The position numbers and the translations under genes were made by a program. Of a stretch of 64,000 nucleotides of DNA, positions 12,863-22,376 are shown one piece after another. Numbering within the stretch: the stretch's first letter is position 1; each line of letters opens with the position of its first letter. The DNA comes from Isoetes taiwanensis (taxonomy: Eukaryota > Streptophyta > Lycopodiopsida > Isoetales > Isoetaceae): NCBI GenBank assembly GCA_021234155.1, contig JAJEKV010000259.1, positions 246,001 through 310,000 of the forward strand, given 5' to 3'. The notes under the pieces were generated by a model. It saw nothing but the letters and a program-made list of their open reading frames with translations, ran no database searches and was not told the origin of the DNA.

Positions 12863-14619
12863 ATATCCCCTACTCATATACGGTGCACTCACCGTATACA
12901 AACAGGAGTTCATCCCCATACCAGTTCCATGCTAATACAGGGCCCTCCACGTATCACTGCAACCTTGAAGAGTTCCAGTGGGAAGAATGAAGGGGTCATT
13001 TTACCCTGTCTCCCTCAGGGCCTACCTAGCTGCGGAAGCGTAAACATAGATATAAGTACAAATACATCAACATCACATGGCCATCATGAAGGATGGCTCA
13101 CCACATATCTGCATAGACAGAGATCAACACATCACATATGGAGATCCTACCCAAGGCTTAGACTCAAAGGGGATGACTGACGGCTTGGGATTCAAAAAGT
13201 CATTGCAGACGAAATTCATGGCAAATGGATTTGGCTGGCATAAGAACATGGCTTAGGGTAGTCCTCTCCATCCGCCCCTCCTGTGCACACTTTGCAGAGT
13301 AGGTTGAAAAGTGTTGGGACCTGACTGTAGCCCGCCGGGTGCATAGCCAAAGGGGCTATTCCTGGGTTGCATCTAGAGGTTGGCATGCTGACTTAAGGTG
13401 ACTAGATGGCCACTGCCCATACTCGACTGAACTCCATGGAAGGTGTCCACCACCCCAAGAGTGTCGAACCCCCCGGGGGATTCACATAGTGTAGGCCGTA
13501 TATACCATGTGAGTAGACGATAAGGGGTTTTTTTTAACCTAAAGCGTACGAATACGTACGGGAAGGGGTTCTTTAGACCTTAAAAAATCCAATCTCTAGT
13601 GATGTATTTCATACGGAAAGGGGTTTTTTAGACCTTAAAAAAAGCGTATAGAAGGGGTTTTTTATGACCCCTTCCTCGCACATGGCGTATCCCTTATACA
13701 CTAAGTGGTATCCCCGGGTCGAACCCATGCAAAGCCCACATGCAGTGGCAGAGCATTAGGTCTAGTTCACTATAGTCCCCGATAGGCTTTACTACCAGAG
13801 GGACGTGATCATGAGTCAAGACATAAACCTCCTTGTAAGCCAGTCTAGTCCCTCCACCCACAACCAGGTTTGGTTCTTGTACACAGGCCGAATTTAATAG
13901 TGCATTAAAGAGGGCTAGCTAGGAGCGTCAACTACTAGGCTTTAAGGCCTCTACCCCCCTTCCCAATACAATGATTCCACAGAGATCATCATCACATACA
14001 TATCATAGAAGAACTAAAGAATAAGATTTAATCTAAATCACAGAGTTAGGTTCTTTAGTTATGGCTTGATATCTAGAGGTCTAGATGGCTTCTATGGGCA
14101 ATTCAATAGGCTAAACCTACTTATTCTATGTCTGGGAGGCAGATTAGACTATTGAATTGGCAAAATACCTGAACCCTGGCTTGCTCCTCCTGTTCTGAAT
14201 GCATCCATGCTGCAGAACTACTCGAAAATGGAACTAGAAAGGGGAGCTGATGAGCTAGACTGCTCAGACAGACTTCGGGAGTCAAGATTGCTCTTGGAGC
14301 AAGCAAAACGGAGTTCTAGAAGGCTGTGGATGAAAATGGAAAGTTAGGGTTTCATATACCTTATATAGACTAAGGGTTAGGGCTAGGGCTTCCATTAACC
14401 CTTGAGCATGTGGGACAAATGGGTGTGGCCCACTTGCCTATATTAATTAAGTGGGCTAAGGTGCTCACATGAATAAATGTGCACACACTTGCAAGTTGCC
14501 CCCTAGGGTGCTACTTGCTTAGCTACACATCGGCGTACACGTCAATCGAGATGGCGTGTACGCGTGACGAGGCAGTACAGTATACGTCCTGGGACCGTAT
14601 ACTGTGCTGGAACGTCACA
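12859..14619 (-). mobile_element. Chromovirus 3' LTR (copy A)
   Basis: 1,761 bases. In minus orientation it begins TGTGACGTTCC and ends GGGGATATCACA, directly after a polypurine tract. A TATA-like CTATATAA lies at 14361-14368 on the minus strand, matching the TATA position of the other two LTRs. It carries a 246-bp MITE-like insertion absent from copies B and C and lacks their 54-bp internal duplication. Copy A is therefore a more distant relative of B and C. Confidence 0.85.
13463..13726. mobile_element. 246-bp MITE with 9-bp target duplication
   Basis: The 9-mer GTCGAACCC occurs at 13463-13471 and 13718-13726. The 246 bases between (13472-13717) are absent from the homologous place in LTR copies B and C, which have a single GTCGAGCCC. 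The insert ends form imperfect inverted repeats (CCGGGGGATTCACATAGTGTA on the left; CCGGGGATACCACTTAGTGTA read inward from the right). Inside are three or four copies of a motif like AAGGGGTTTTTTAGACC. A 9-base duplication is typical of Mutator-like elements; the family is not otherwise proven. Confidence 0.75.
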
Positions 14620-15414
14620 TTCTCCCCACCTTGAAATGATGTTGTCCGCAGCATCGTGGGTCTCCCCACCTTGGGATCTTCTTGTCCTGCAACCAACTTG
14701 ATGCATACAATTTATTATTATTACACTTACACAATTATTAGAATTACTCTAAGGTAATATTTTGAAACATTACTACGACATTACATTATCCCAATAACTT
14801 ATCAATTCATAACTCCATTTAAGCAAGGTACTTATTAGCCTTACTTAATACAACATTTGAGTTTATCAAAATTCATCAATTTCATATACAATTATTCTTC
14901 GAGGTACTCTTCATTCCTTGCACCATATTCCAACAAAATTGTGTTGCAAGTCTTTGTAGCTCGACCTCCTTGCCCTCCGGAGTGCTCTATTGGCCTGCAG
15001 GTCGACACTACGTTAGTACCATTTTAATAATTATTAATAAAATTATGGTTATAAGGTAACCACCCATCTAATTAACTAAATGAATGCATGACTAATCTCC
15101 TGGCGTAGGAAGAGGATGCTTCTTCCATCGTGGCCGTGGAGACAACGCCCTATAATGCCTAGGATGACACTCATGCCTACACCTTTAGTTGCCTTGGGCG
15201 TGAAGGATGGCGTCCTCCCCGTAGGCATTGACTAGAGGTGCTTTCATATCAATGCATGCCTGAATGGCCTCTTATCTCTCGAGGTTATCTACTTCCGTGA
15301 GACGGAAGTAGACTTTTTAATCTACCTTCTAACTAATCCAAGCAAAACCGCGGTCATGTCTACAATGACATTACACCACGTCCTAGAGATCACCATAGTG
15401 GTCCCATCATCGAT
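14620..15414 (-). mobile_element. Chromovirus 3' tail with doubled polypurine tract
   Basis: Next to LTR A, minus-strand AAGGTGGGGAGAA occurs immediately before the LTR. A second AAGGTGGGGAGA occurs about 40 bases further inside. From 14954 to 15410 the sequence matches 21461-21945. This is untranslated region between the end of pol and the 3' LTR. A strong hairpin lies at 15288-15312. Confidence 0.75.
15288..15312. repeat. 11-bp perfect hairpin in element 3' tail
   Basis: TCTACTTCCGT, three bases GAG, then ACGGAAGTAGA: perfect 11-bp arms. The homologous position in the other copy (21828-21854) keeps 9-bp arms. In an element transcript this would be an RNA stem-loop near the 3' end. Confidence 0.8.
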
Positions 15415-16513
15415 CCGCTTGTTTGGCCTCCAGCTCTGTGCCGCCCGGCGTACTCGTCGACCTCAATTTCAGTCAGCTCCCTGTAGTCTTCCATTGTGCG
15501 GTCGAGCCTCCTGAGGTCGATTCCTTCTCCTTTTGGCAGGGGTGATATCGGAGGACTCGGCATTAGGATGCTCGTGGTCTTCCCACGGATCCCCATCTGC
15601 TCTTGGAGGGCGAGGAACTCCTCCTCTGTTGGCAGCTCCCGCTCGTCCATCATTTGCCTTATGCTGCTGTAGGCCTGGATATCGGAGGTCGTCTCCCCTG
15701 TGTAGGTGTCGGCCTCCCTCACTTGCAGCGGAAAGTCTGAGGCTCCCCTGACGATGAAGTCGTCCATGTCGGTTTGCCGTTGATTGGTGGAAGCGGATTC
15801 GTCCAACTGAGCTCCCTCTCCCTGCATTCGGGAAGGTTCTGGATGTCGCTGAGGAGTAGATACTCCTCTCCGTTAATGATGATCGGGGCTAGGCTTGTGA
15901 TGCCTAGCCCGAGAGTGGGGGCGACTCGATGCCTGTCGGCTCTCGTTGAAGTTGATCGGCTCACGCTTCTGCTTGGCCGTTCTTAAATGCGAGTCGAGCT
16001 CGGTGTATCGCCGTCGTCCGACTCCTCTTCATCCTCTCTTGCTTCTGTTCCTGTTGATCTTTGCAGCGGCATACGCTCTTCCTCACCCTTTGCTATGGGG
16101 TCTACCTCCATCGGAGGGATAGAGGTTGCCCCCATCGGGTTCTCGGCGCGGTGGGATAAGAAGATGGCTAGGGCGGCGGTGTAAGAGAAGTACTTGGTCC
16201 TGTTGGCTGTCAGGACCATGTAGTCAGGTAGCCTTTGCGCCTTGTTAGTCAAGTACTTGGCGATGTTGGGGACATCGCCCAAGGCTGCTTGAAGAGATGG
16301 GCGGGGAACGAAGTATCCTATGCAAGGGGGGACTTGAACAAGGGAGGGTCCTACCCTAGCCTGAAATTCTGCTAGCACCTGCCTATATGCTGGGGTTGCA
16401 TTCAGCGTAGCTTGGATGTCGATTTCTTTCACAAAGACTTGGAAGATGTCGTTGACATCACCAAGAAGATGGGCCTCGGGGCCGTACCATCGCCCGAAAT
16501 CAGCAGTGGCCAT
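15415..16513 (-). pseudogene. Accessory ORF2, left copy, 3'-truncated
   Basis: The best start is the ATG at 16513-16511, about 115 bases downstream of a TATA box, opening MATADFGRWYGPEAHLLGDV. The first 176 codons (16513-15983) are open: a mostly helical segment followed by an acidic Ser/Glu/Asp-rich patch (EDEEESDDGD). The frame then shifts twice and continues at 15964-15719 and 15827-15390. Homology to the right copy stops at about 15415, where the deletion junction fuses it to the 3' tail, so the C-terminus is lost. I recognise no gag, zinc-knuckle, protease or other known domain. Its position between ORF1 and gag in the related copy, plus its own promoter-like module, suggest an accessory protein of the chromovirus; function unknown. 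Confidence 0.6.
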
Positions 16514-16625
16514 TGATCTAGCAAAGAAGGGAGTATCAAACGGATGCAGAAGCGCCTCAGGGAGCTGAAAGATCGCCTAAGCAGTGGGGAGCAATTTTTC
16601 AGGGTGCCAATTGAGAAATGGGGGA

Positions 16626-16636
16626 CTTATTTATAG
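16626..16636 (-). promoter_or_regulatory. TATA box upstream of ORF2 (left)
   Basis: Minus-strand CTATAAATAAG lies about 115 bases before the ORF2 ATG. It is conserved in sequence and spacing in the right copy (28643-28653). This is an internal promoter candidate, separate from the LTR promoter. Confidence 0.6.
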
Positions 16637-16817
16637 AAAAGGGGGAAACCCTAATTTTTTGGGTGGCCTAGAATTTACTGAAATTAGGCAATTCTGACCT
16701 ATTAAGGGATGCAATTGCAAGTTTGAAGACTATTTCTAGAGTTTGAGCATGCTAAGACTCAGCTACTGAACTTATTGTACAACTTGGAGATCATTTGGTG
16801 AAAAAAAATGGTACGAG

Positions 16818-17084
16818 GTCTCACACGTTGCGCCCAGCCCGATTTCTAAAATGTAGAAATGCACGTCTCCGGCGGCGATGTAGAGACATGGGTCCTAATT
16901 GGGCTAGGACTACTCAATTTAGGTGATCTAAGGCTGTAATTCCACTAAACTCATCGAGTTAGGCAGAATTGACCCCTTACTTGGTCGATTTGGAGCTGTT
17001 TTGGGCATTTTTGGGCATGGTCTCACGTTGTTTTGACCCCGATTTCTAAAATGTAGAAATCTGTCCTGGCGCGACGTGTGAGAC
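16818..17084. repeat. Palindrome pair upstream of ORF2 (left)
   Basis: Two ~65-70-bp imperfect palindromes lie at 16818-16887 and 17020-17084. The consensus outer arms are GTCTCACACGT and ACGTGTGAGAC. Inner arms GATTTCTA and TAGAAATC flank a short loop, AAATG or GAATG. The flanks of the two copies are unrelated, so the palindrome itself is the repeated unit. Each arm carries an ACGT core like plant G-box/ABRE sites. Confidence 0.8.
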
Positions 17085-17332
17085 ATCGTCTCATTTTTGC
17101 TCAAAACTCCAATTTACTTAAAACAAAAGCTAGGGATCGATATCTTGACCTATTTAAACGGGGTTTGAGACTTTATTTACACAAAATTTTCTTTATATTA
17201 ACAAAATTTTTCCAGTTATTTACAAAACTCAAGGGCGTTCACCCTTGATGTGCCTGGCAAGATACATATCCCCGCCTCATGAGGGTAACCCTCTTGGCAC
17301 CGTGCCGGCCGTTGAATCTTCAAAATGTTTTA

Positions 17333-18509
17333 CTATGTGTGCCCGGGCGCCTCTTGTAAACACAGCAAAGCATCGTCGGTCACGCGCGCATATGCGTGTT
17401 GTATTCTTGTATGACAGCGGACCAAACGCCGGAACGGGGGGATCGGGGAGTCCAGAACTCTTCCGGAAGTGGCGGATCTCCTTGAGTGCCCCCTGTCTTC
17501 CACTTCTTCTTCTTGCTCCGCTTCTTCCCGGTGCTCGGGGAGGCTTGGGTTTTGGTGGAGGGGCTTGATTAATGCGGCTCTTCGTCCGGGTCCGCCTTCA
17601 ATCGTTCTCACCCGGTGCTCGGTAATATCGTTATCGCCTCCCACCTTGCCATATAAGCGTTGTGTTCCACGATCCTCTTGATAAACCTTTAGGGGTCTAT
17701 CACATATGCTTCCGTTCGCGGCGGGGGCTTTGACTCTATCCCATTCGGAAAGCGGTGGGGGCTTAGCCAGTTGTCAGGTCTCCTCCCTTCTTGGGCCGTC
17801 TGCTCAAGGGACCTCTTCCTCTGACCAGGGGGCTTTGAAGAGCTTGCCCCCGTCTGCGCCCGACGCGTAGTCTCCATCAGTGGTCGTCGGTGGTGGGCGG
17901 CTCTCTCCCCTCCCAAAGCCTGGCTCGTTGATGGCCGGGACCGGCTCGCTTCCCGGCCTTTACCCGGCTTCCTCTTGCACGCCTTTACGGCTTTGGCCCT
18001 CCTCTTCTTGGGTCGGCCCGGGCGTAGTCGGATCGTCTTCCCGACTCTTTGTCCTCTGCTCCGTGTTGGCTCCCCAGCCGTACTTGTGGGCCGAAGCGTC
18101 TTGTCGACCTCTTCTTCGGGGTGAGTTCGGCGGTACGCTGCTCCTCTCTTCCTGCTCCTCCTCCTGCGGGTGGATCTCGGCACAGGGGTTGCTCTGGGGC
18201 GTTGATGGGTCCGCTTTGTTCCCTCTGCTTCTTCCCGTGGGTTGGCGTCCTCTCGGTGTTGCTCCCGCTGCCGCCCGCTTCTTTCCTCTTCAGCGCAATT
18301 TCGTGAGGATCACGGTTCATGACGTCGGCGGTCATCCTCAAGAGCTCTGTGGAGTGCGCTCGTCCGACCACTGCTTCCTCGCATTTCGGCGAAGATTCGT
18401 CGCCGTGGAGAAGGCGTTCCCGAAGAAACACTGAAAGAGGCCGGGCAGCCGGCAGCGGAGGATCCGCTTGCTAGGCTTCCTTGCGATCTGCTTTTATGCG
18501 GGCCATCAT
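17333..18509 (-). pseudogene. Accessory ORF1 (histone H3 tail-like start), left copy
   Basis: Tandem ATGs at 18509-18504 lie about 100 bases after a TATA box. The first codons align with the right copy, which spells the H3 tail. Here a one-base insertion and two Thr-to-Ile differences spoil it, and a stop follows within a dozen codons. Downstream, open minus-strand segments (18431-17985, 18183-17689, 17644-17333) are very rich in Arg, Lys, Pro and Glu. At 18024-17998 there is a GRP core in a basic setting (RPGRPKKRRAKAV), resembling an AT-hook and a nuclear localisation signal. The segment is much more GC-rich than its surroundings. The plus-strand ORFs here are shadows. The copy is broken; nuclear/chromatin function is inferred. 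Confidence 0.55.
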
Positions 18510-18607
18510 CTTACGGTTTGTCGATCGGAGCTAAGCGCCCGAAGATCGCCAGCGATCCGCGGCGAAGTTCTAGGGAAGAAGCGGGGAAAAATGGGAGGGG
18601 TCCGGGT

Positions 18608-18617
18608 CTATTTATAG
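18608..18617 (-). promoter_or_regulatory. TATA box upstream of ORF1 (left)
   Basis: Minus-strand CTATAAATAG lies about 100 bases before the ORF1 ATG pair. The same sequence and spacing occur in the right copy at 30625-30634. Confidence 0.6.
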
Positions 18618-18689
18618 GGCCAATTTTAGGTCAACTTTTAACTACCTTTTGGGTTGTCTAGAGCACCTAAAAACACCTAATTAAGCAAG

Positions 18690-18938
18690 GTCTGACACGT
18701 TGCGCCCAAAAGCCGATTCCTAGAATCTAGAAACCGTCTGGCGACGTGTGAGACATGGTGGGGCCCACTATTAAATTAACATGTATCATGCTAAATCTAC
18801 TAATTCTTAGCTTAAAATTAGAATTATCAAGGTATTTTACTGTAATTTACAACTTTTTGGTGTCAAAGTTGAATGTCTCACACGTTGCCCGGCCGATTTC
18901 TAGAATGTAGAAATCGTCTCGGCGGCGACGTGTGAGAT
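18690..18938. repeat. Palindrome pair upstream of ORF1 (left)
   Basis: Copies at 18690-18754 and 18875-18938 have the same arms and central GATTTCTA/TAGAAATC as the pair at 16818-17084, in unrelated flanks. They lie between the PBS and the ORF1 TATA box. Confidence 0.8.
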
Positions 18939-19128
18939 TTCCTACTTTTTGGATGTTGGCTCATCAATTTTAGTCTTTTTACGTTTCTATTCATTTTAAT
19001 ATTTACTAGCTTAGCATAAACTACAAAAATGAAAAAAAATTTCTCATTTTCGAGAGGTTTGAGGATCCTATCAAGTTAGTGCTATCGGGAACATGGCCGG
19101 TGCTTTGCTCTTGGTCTCCAAGAACATA

Positions 19129-19139
19129 GCTCGATACCA
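19129..19139 (-). other. Primer-binding site (tRNA-Met type)
   Basis: Minus-strand TGGTATCGAGC directly follows the LTR end. It resembles the common TGGTATCAGAGC site complementary to initiator tRNA-Met. The same site is at 31151-31161. Confidence 0.75.
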
Positions 19140-20822
19140 TCATGACGTCCCCTACTGTGAGTATACGATTGCACTTACCGTATACAAACAGGGAGTTCAT
19201 CCCCCATACCAGCTCCATGCTAATACAGGGCCCTCCACATGACACTGCAACCGTGACGGGTTCCAGTGGGAAGAGTGGAAGGGTCATTGCACCCCGTCTC
19301 CCTCAGGGCCTACCTAGCTGCGGGAGCGTAAACATACATGTCAGTAGCACATACGTCAACATCATATGACCATCACGAAGGATGGTCCTCCACATATCTG
19401 CATAGACAAAGATCAGTACTGCACATAGGAAATCCTACCCAAGGCTCGGACTCAAGGGATGACCGGACGGCTTGGGTCTCCGTGAAGTTCATTAGCGCAT
19501 GTAATTCATGGCAATGGATTTGGCTGGCATATGAACATGGCTTAGGGTTGTCCACTCCATCCGCCCCTCCTGTGCACACTTTCCAGAGTGGTCTGAAAAG
19601 TGTCGGGACCTGACTGTAGCCCGCCGGATGCATAGCCAAGAGGGCTACTCCTGGGCTCATCCTCCCAGTTCCGTTGGGGCAGGTAGGGATCACTCCCTCC
19701 AGAGATCTACATCTTTGACTCAAGGTGGCTAGAGGGCCACCGCCCCGTGACTGACCGAACCCTTTGGAAGGTGAACACCACCCCACGGGTGTCGAGCCCA
19801 TGCCTTGCCCGCACGCAGGTGGCAAAGCCATTGGACCTAGCCACAATGGTTCCCGGTAGGCCTTACACACCGGAGGAACCGTTCATGAGTCGGGACATGA
19901 ACCTCCTTCTCGGCCTCGCCCCTTCACCCACATCCCGGTGTGGCTCTTGCGCCGTGCCTAATCTCAAGTGTGCTAGAGAGGCTACTCTAGGAGCATCAAC
20001 TACAAAGCTTTTAGGTCTCTACCCCCTTCCTAATACAAGGAGTTCATAGAGATGCATCATCCATATACTTTCACGAGAGAACTAAAGAACTAGATCTAAT
20101 CTACAACATAGAGTTAGGTTCTTTAGTTAGGATCTGCTATCTAGAGATCTAGAGGGCTGCTATGGGCAATCTAATAGGCTAAACCCTCTTGATTCAATGA
20201 CTAAAAATAGGGTTTAGACTATCTAATTGGCCAAATACCCGATCCTTGAGGGGCTCCTCGACTGAGCTCGACCATCCCGGCGAGACGCTCGAATCAAGGG
20301 AAACTAAGGATGTAATTCTCCCGTGATAGCGGGATGCGGTTTTGGCCGCTGTTGAGGCAGCCAAAACAGAAGTTCTAAAGCCCTAAAATCGAAAATTGGG
20401 TTAGTTAGGGTTTCCTACCCTATATAGACAAGGGGTTGGCTAGGGTTTCCAATTATCCCCTTTTGGCATGTGGGATAATTGGAAATGGGCCCACTTGCCT
20501 TTAAGGGCTAGGTGGCCAAATGTGCACACATGGAAATGTGTGCCCACATTAATGTGTACATTGGAAAATGTGCACATTAATTGCACCTATGGGTGTGGCC
20601 CACTTGGCATGAAGTGTCCACTTGGAAATGTGTGCCCACATTAATGTGTACATTGGAAAATGTGCACATTAATAGTTGCACATATCTCTGGCAAGTTGCC
20701 CCCTAGGGCTACTCACTGGCTTACACGCCAGCGTACCGCCACCGTGGAGTGGCGCGGTACGCGGCGAATGGGCAAAGCATTTGCATGATATACGCCCCGG
20801 CGATAATCTTGGGAACGTCACA
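19140..20822 (-). mobile_element. Chromovirus 5' LTR (copy B)
   Basis: 1,683 bases, ending GAACGTCACA on the plus strand and followed by CACTA transposon sequence beginning TGTTCGAGCAG. LTR copy C has the identical junction at 32850/32851, so B and C descend from one insertion that was later duplicated. A TATA box, CTATATAG, is at 20420-20427. A 54-bp unit containing TGTGCCCACATTAATGTGTA is present twice between 20530 and 20675. Confidence 0.85.
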
Positions 20823-21460
20823 TGTTCGAGCAGCCATTTATTGTTTATCTCACTTGGCAGGACCCCTAGATGATCTGGAAGTGGTTGTTTGCGATTCTTT
20901 TGTCGATAGCGTCTTCTCTCCTCATCTCTCTTTATTTTTTCTTCCTCGTATTTTTTTATCCATTTCTCCATGGGAGTGGAGTTGTAGATGAGAAACTTAT
21001 TGACTTTTGCCTGTTCTTCTAGTGTGAACAATTTCTTACGTGGTCTTCCCGGGGAACTTCTCTAATTATAGTTGGAGTGTCTTCATCGGTCCATAATCGT
21101 GGAGCATTGGGGTGTAGATCGCCAAGAACTCGGTGACATAGAATAATGACTCTCGTGCTAACCAACCCTCGGCCATGCAAACCCTCCTGCCCTTGCCTTG
21201 ACGTCTGTAAGTCCTTGAGGACCTTCAGAAAGCGTTCTATAAAAAACATCCATCTAGGATTTGTTGTGCCTGCAAGCTCTACTTCGTCCACTAAATGCAC
21301 TAGTAAGTGAGTTTGTATGTCCAGAAAACTTGTTGGGAATTCTTTCTCTAGCATACAACATGCCTCAACGACCTTAGTTCGCATGTCCGCAATTTCATTT
21401 GTCGGTATCTCCTTCCTTGTAATCCATCTAAATATCATTTAAGAAAGAAAAAAGTTAAGT
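20823..21460 (-). pseudogene. CACTA transposase C-terminal fragment (DUF4218), duplicated
   Basis: Minus-strand reading frames (21438-21019 and 21031-20820) contain LVHLVDEVELAG and WMFFIERFLKVLKDLQ. These are typical of DUF4218 at the C-terminal end of plant En/Spm (CACTA) transposases. A charged KKYEEEKIKRDEERRRY tail follows. It is a near-copy of 32851-33501 and ends at 20822 where LTR B begins. At 21460/21461 it is joined to the chromovirus 3' tail. It is a stranded piece of the CACTA gene that lies intact-side at 33.5-37 kb. Confidence 0.75.
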
Positions 21461-21827
21461 GAGAGTCTTCGTAGCCCGACCTCCTTGCCCTCCGGAGCAC
21501 TCTACTGGCCTGCAGGTCGACACTACGTTAGTACCATTTAATTATTAAATAAAATTTTGGTTATATGGTGACCACCCCACCTATCTACATGGATGCATGG
21601 CTAATCTCCCGGCGTAGGAAGAGGGTGAATCTTCCATTATGGCCGCGGAGACAGCGCCTATATGCCTATATGCCGCTCATGCCTACACCTCTAGTTGCCT
21701 GGGCGTGGAGGATATCCTTCTCGGCGTGGGGGGCGAAAGGATAGATTCCTCCTATCAAAGCATATATGGGGCTAAAGGTGCTTTCCCTATCAATGCATTC
21801 CTTCATGACCTCCTTTCTCTCGAGGTC

Positions 21828-21854
21828 GTCTACTTCCGTGGGACAGAAGTAGAC
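21828..21854. repeat. Hairpin in 3' tail, second copy
   Basis: GTCTACTTC and GAAGTAGAC form 9-bp perfect arms around a 9-base loop. Homologous to the hairpin at 15288-15312. Confidence 0.7.
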
Positions 21855-22091
21855 TTTCTAATCTACCTTCCACTCGCCCAAGCGGAAACGCGGTCATGCC
21901 TACATTGACATTACACCACGCCCTAGAGATCACCGTTGTGGTCCCATCATCGGTAACAACGCATGCGACCCATACTAAGCATAGGTTGCATGCGTAGATT
22001 AATCTTAACTACACCAGAATTAACCTACACAAATCGACATGCCTGAGCCGATTTCTTCGGAGATGACCTTGCCGTCCCATTGCTCCATAAA

Positions 22092-22280
22092 CTATGGATA
22101 CTGCTTTACTAAATCTTTCTTAAGTACCCACGTCGCGTCTTCCACTGGTAAGTGTTTCCACTTGACCAAATACTGGAGGAATTCTGATCTCCTCGTTTTC
22201 TTGAAAGCTTTATCAAGAATCAATTCTGGAACTATCTCCAGCTGCTCCTCCGGCTCATTTCCAACAACGTTATAATCCAA
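22092..22280 (-). pseudogene. Integrase C-terminal chromodomain
   Basis: The frame reads ELILDKAFKKTRR, then YLVKWKHLPVEDATWV and KDLVKQYP. This matches the chromodomain fused to chromoviral integrases, with the central KW and the EDATW strand-helix signature. The first aromatic-cage position (Tyr in HP1) is Leu here, and the third cage position is also non-aromatic. That is the group II chromodomain type of plant chromoviruses, which lacks a full methyl-lysine cage. It is thought to guide integration to heterochromatin. The open segment is short and separated by frameshifts from the integrase core upstream on the minus strand. Confidence 0.8.
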
Positions 22281-22376
22281 GACTTCGCCCGGATTTGAGT
22301 ATGCTTCTTCAACAAACTCACGTGGAAGACCTTATGAATCTTTAGGTGTGCTGGCAAATCTAGCTTGTAGGATTGA

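Larger units (their letters stand above)
12859..20822 (-). mobile_element. Chromovirus derivative 1, gag-pol deleted
   Basis: This minus-strand LTR element reads, 5' to 3': LTR (20822-19140), PBS (19139-19129), leader, ORF1, ORF2 cut at about 15415, 3' tail, polypurine tract, LTR (14619-12859). Gag-pol, present in the related copy at 21461-32850, is missing between ORF2 and the tail. The junction near 15411-15418 has only a few bases of possible microhomology. The two LTRs are quite diverged and their outer flanks (CTGTG left, TGTTC right) do not form a target-site duplication. The unit was therefore probably assembled by recombination, not by one insertion. Confidence 0.75.

Noticed and set aside
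17245-18434. Plus-strand GC-rich ORFs (for example 17880-18434)
   Set aside because: They are shadows of the minus-strand ORF1 region, and their frames are not conserved in the duplicate.
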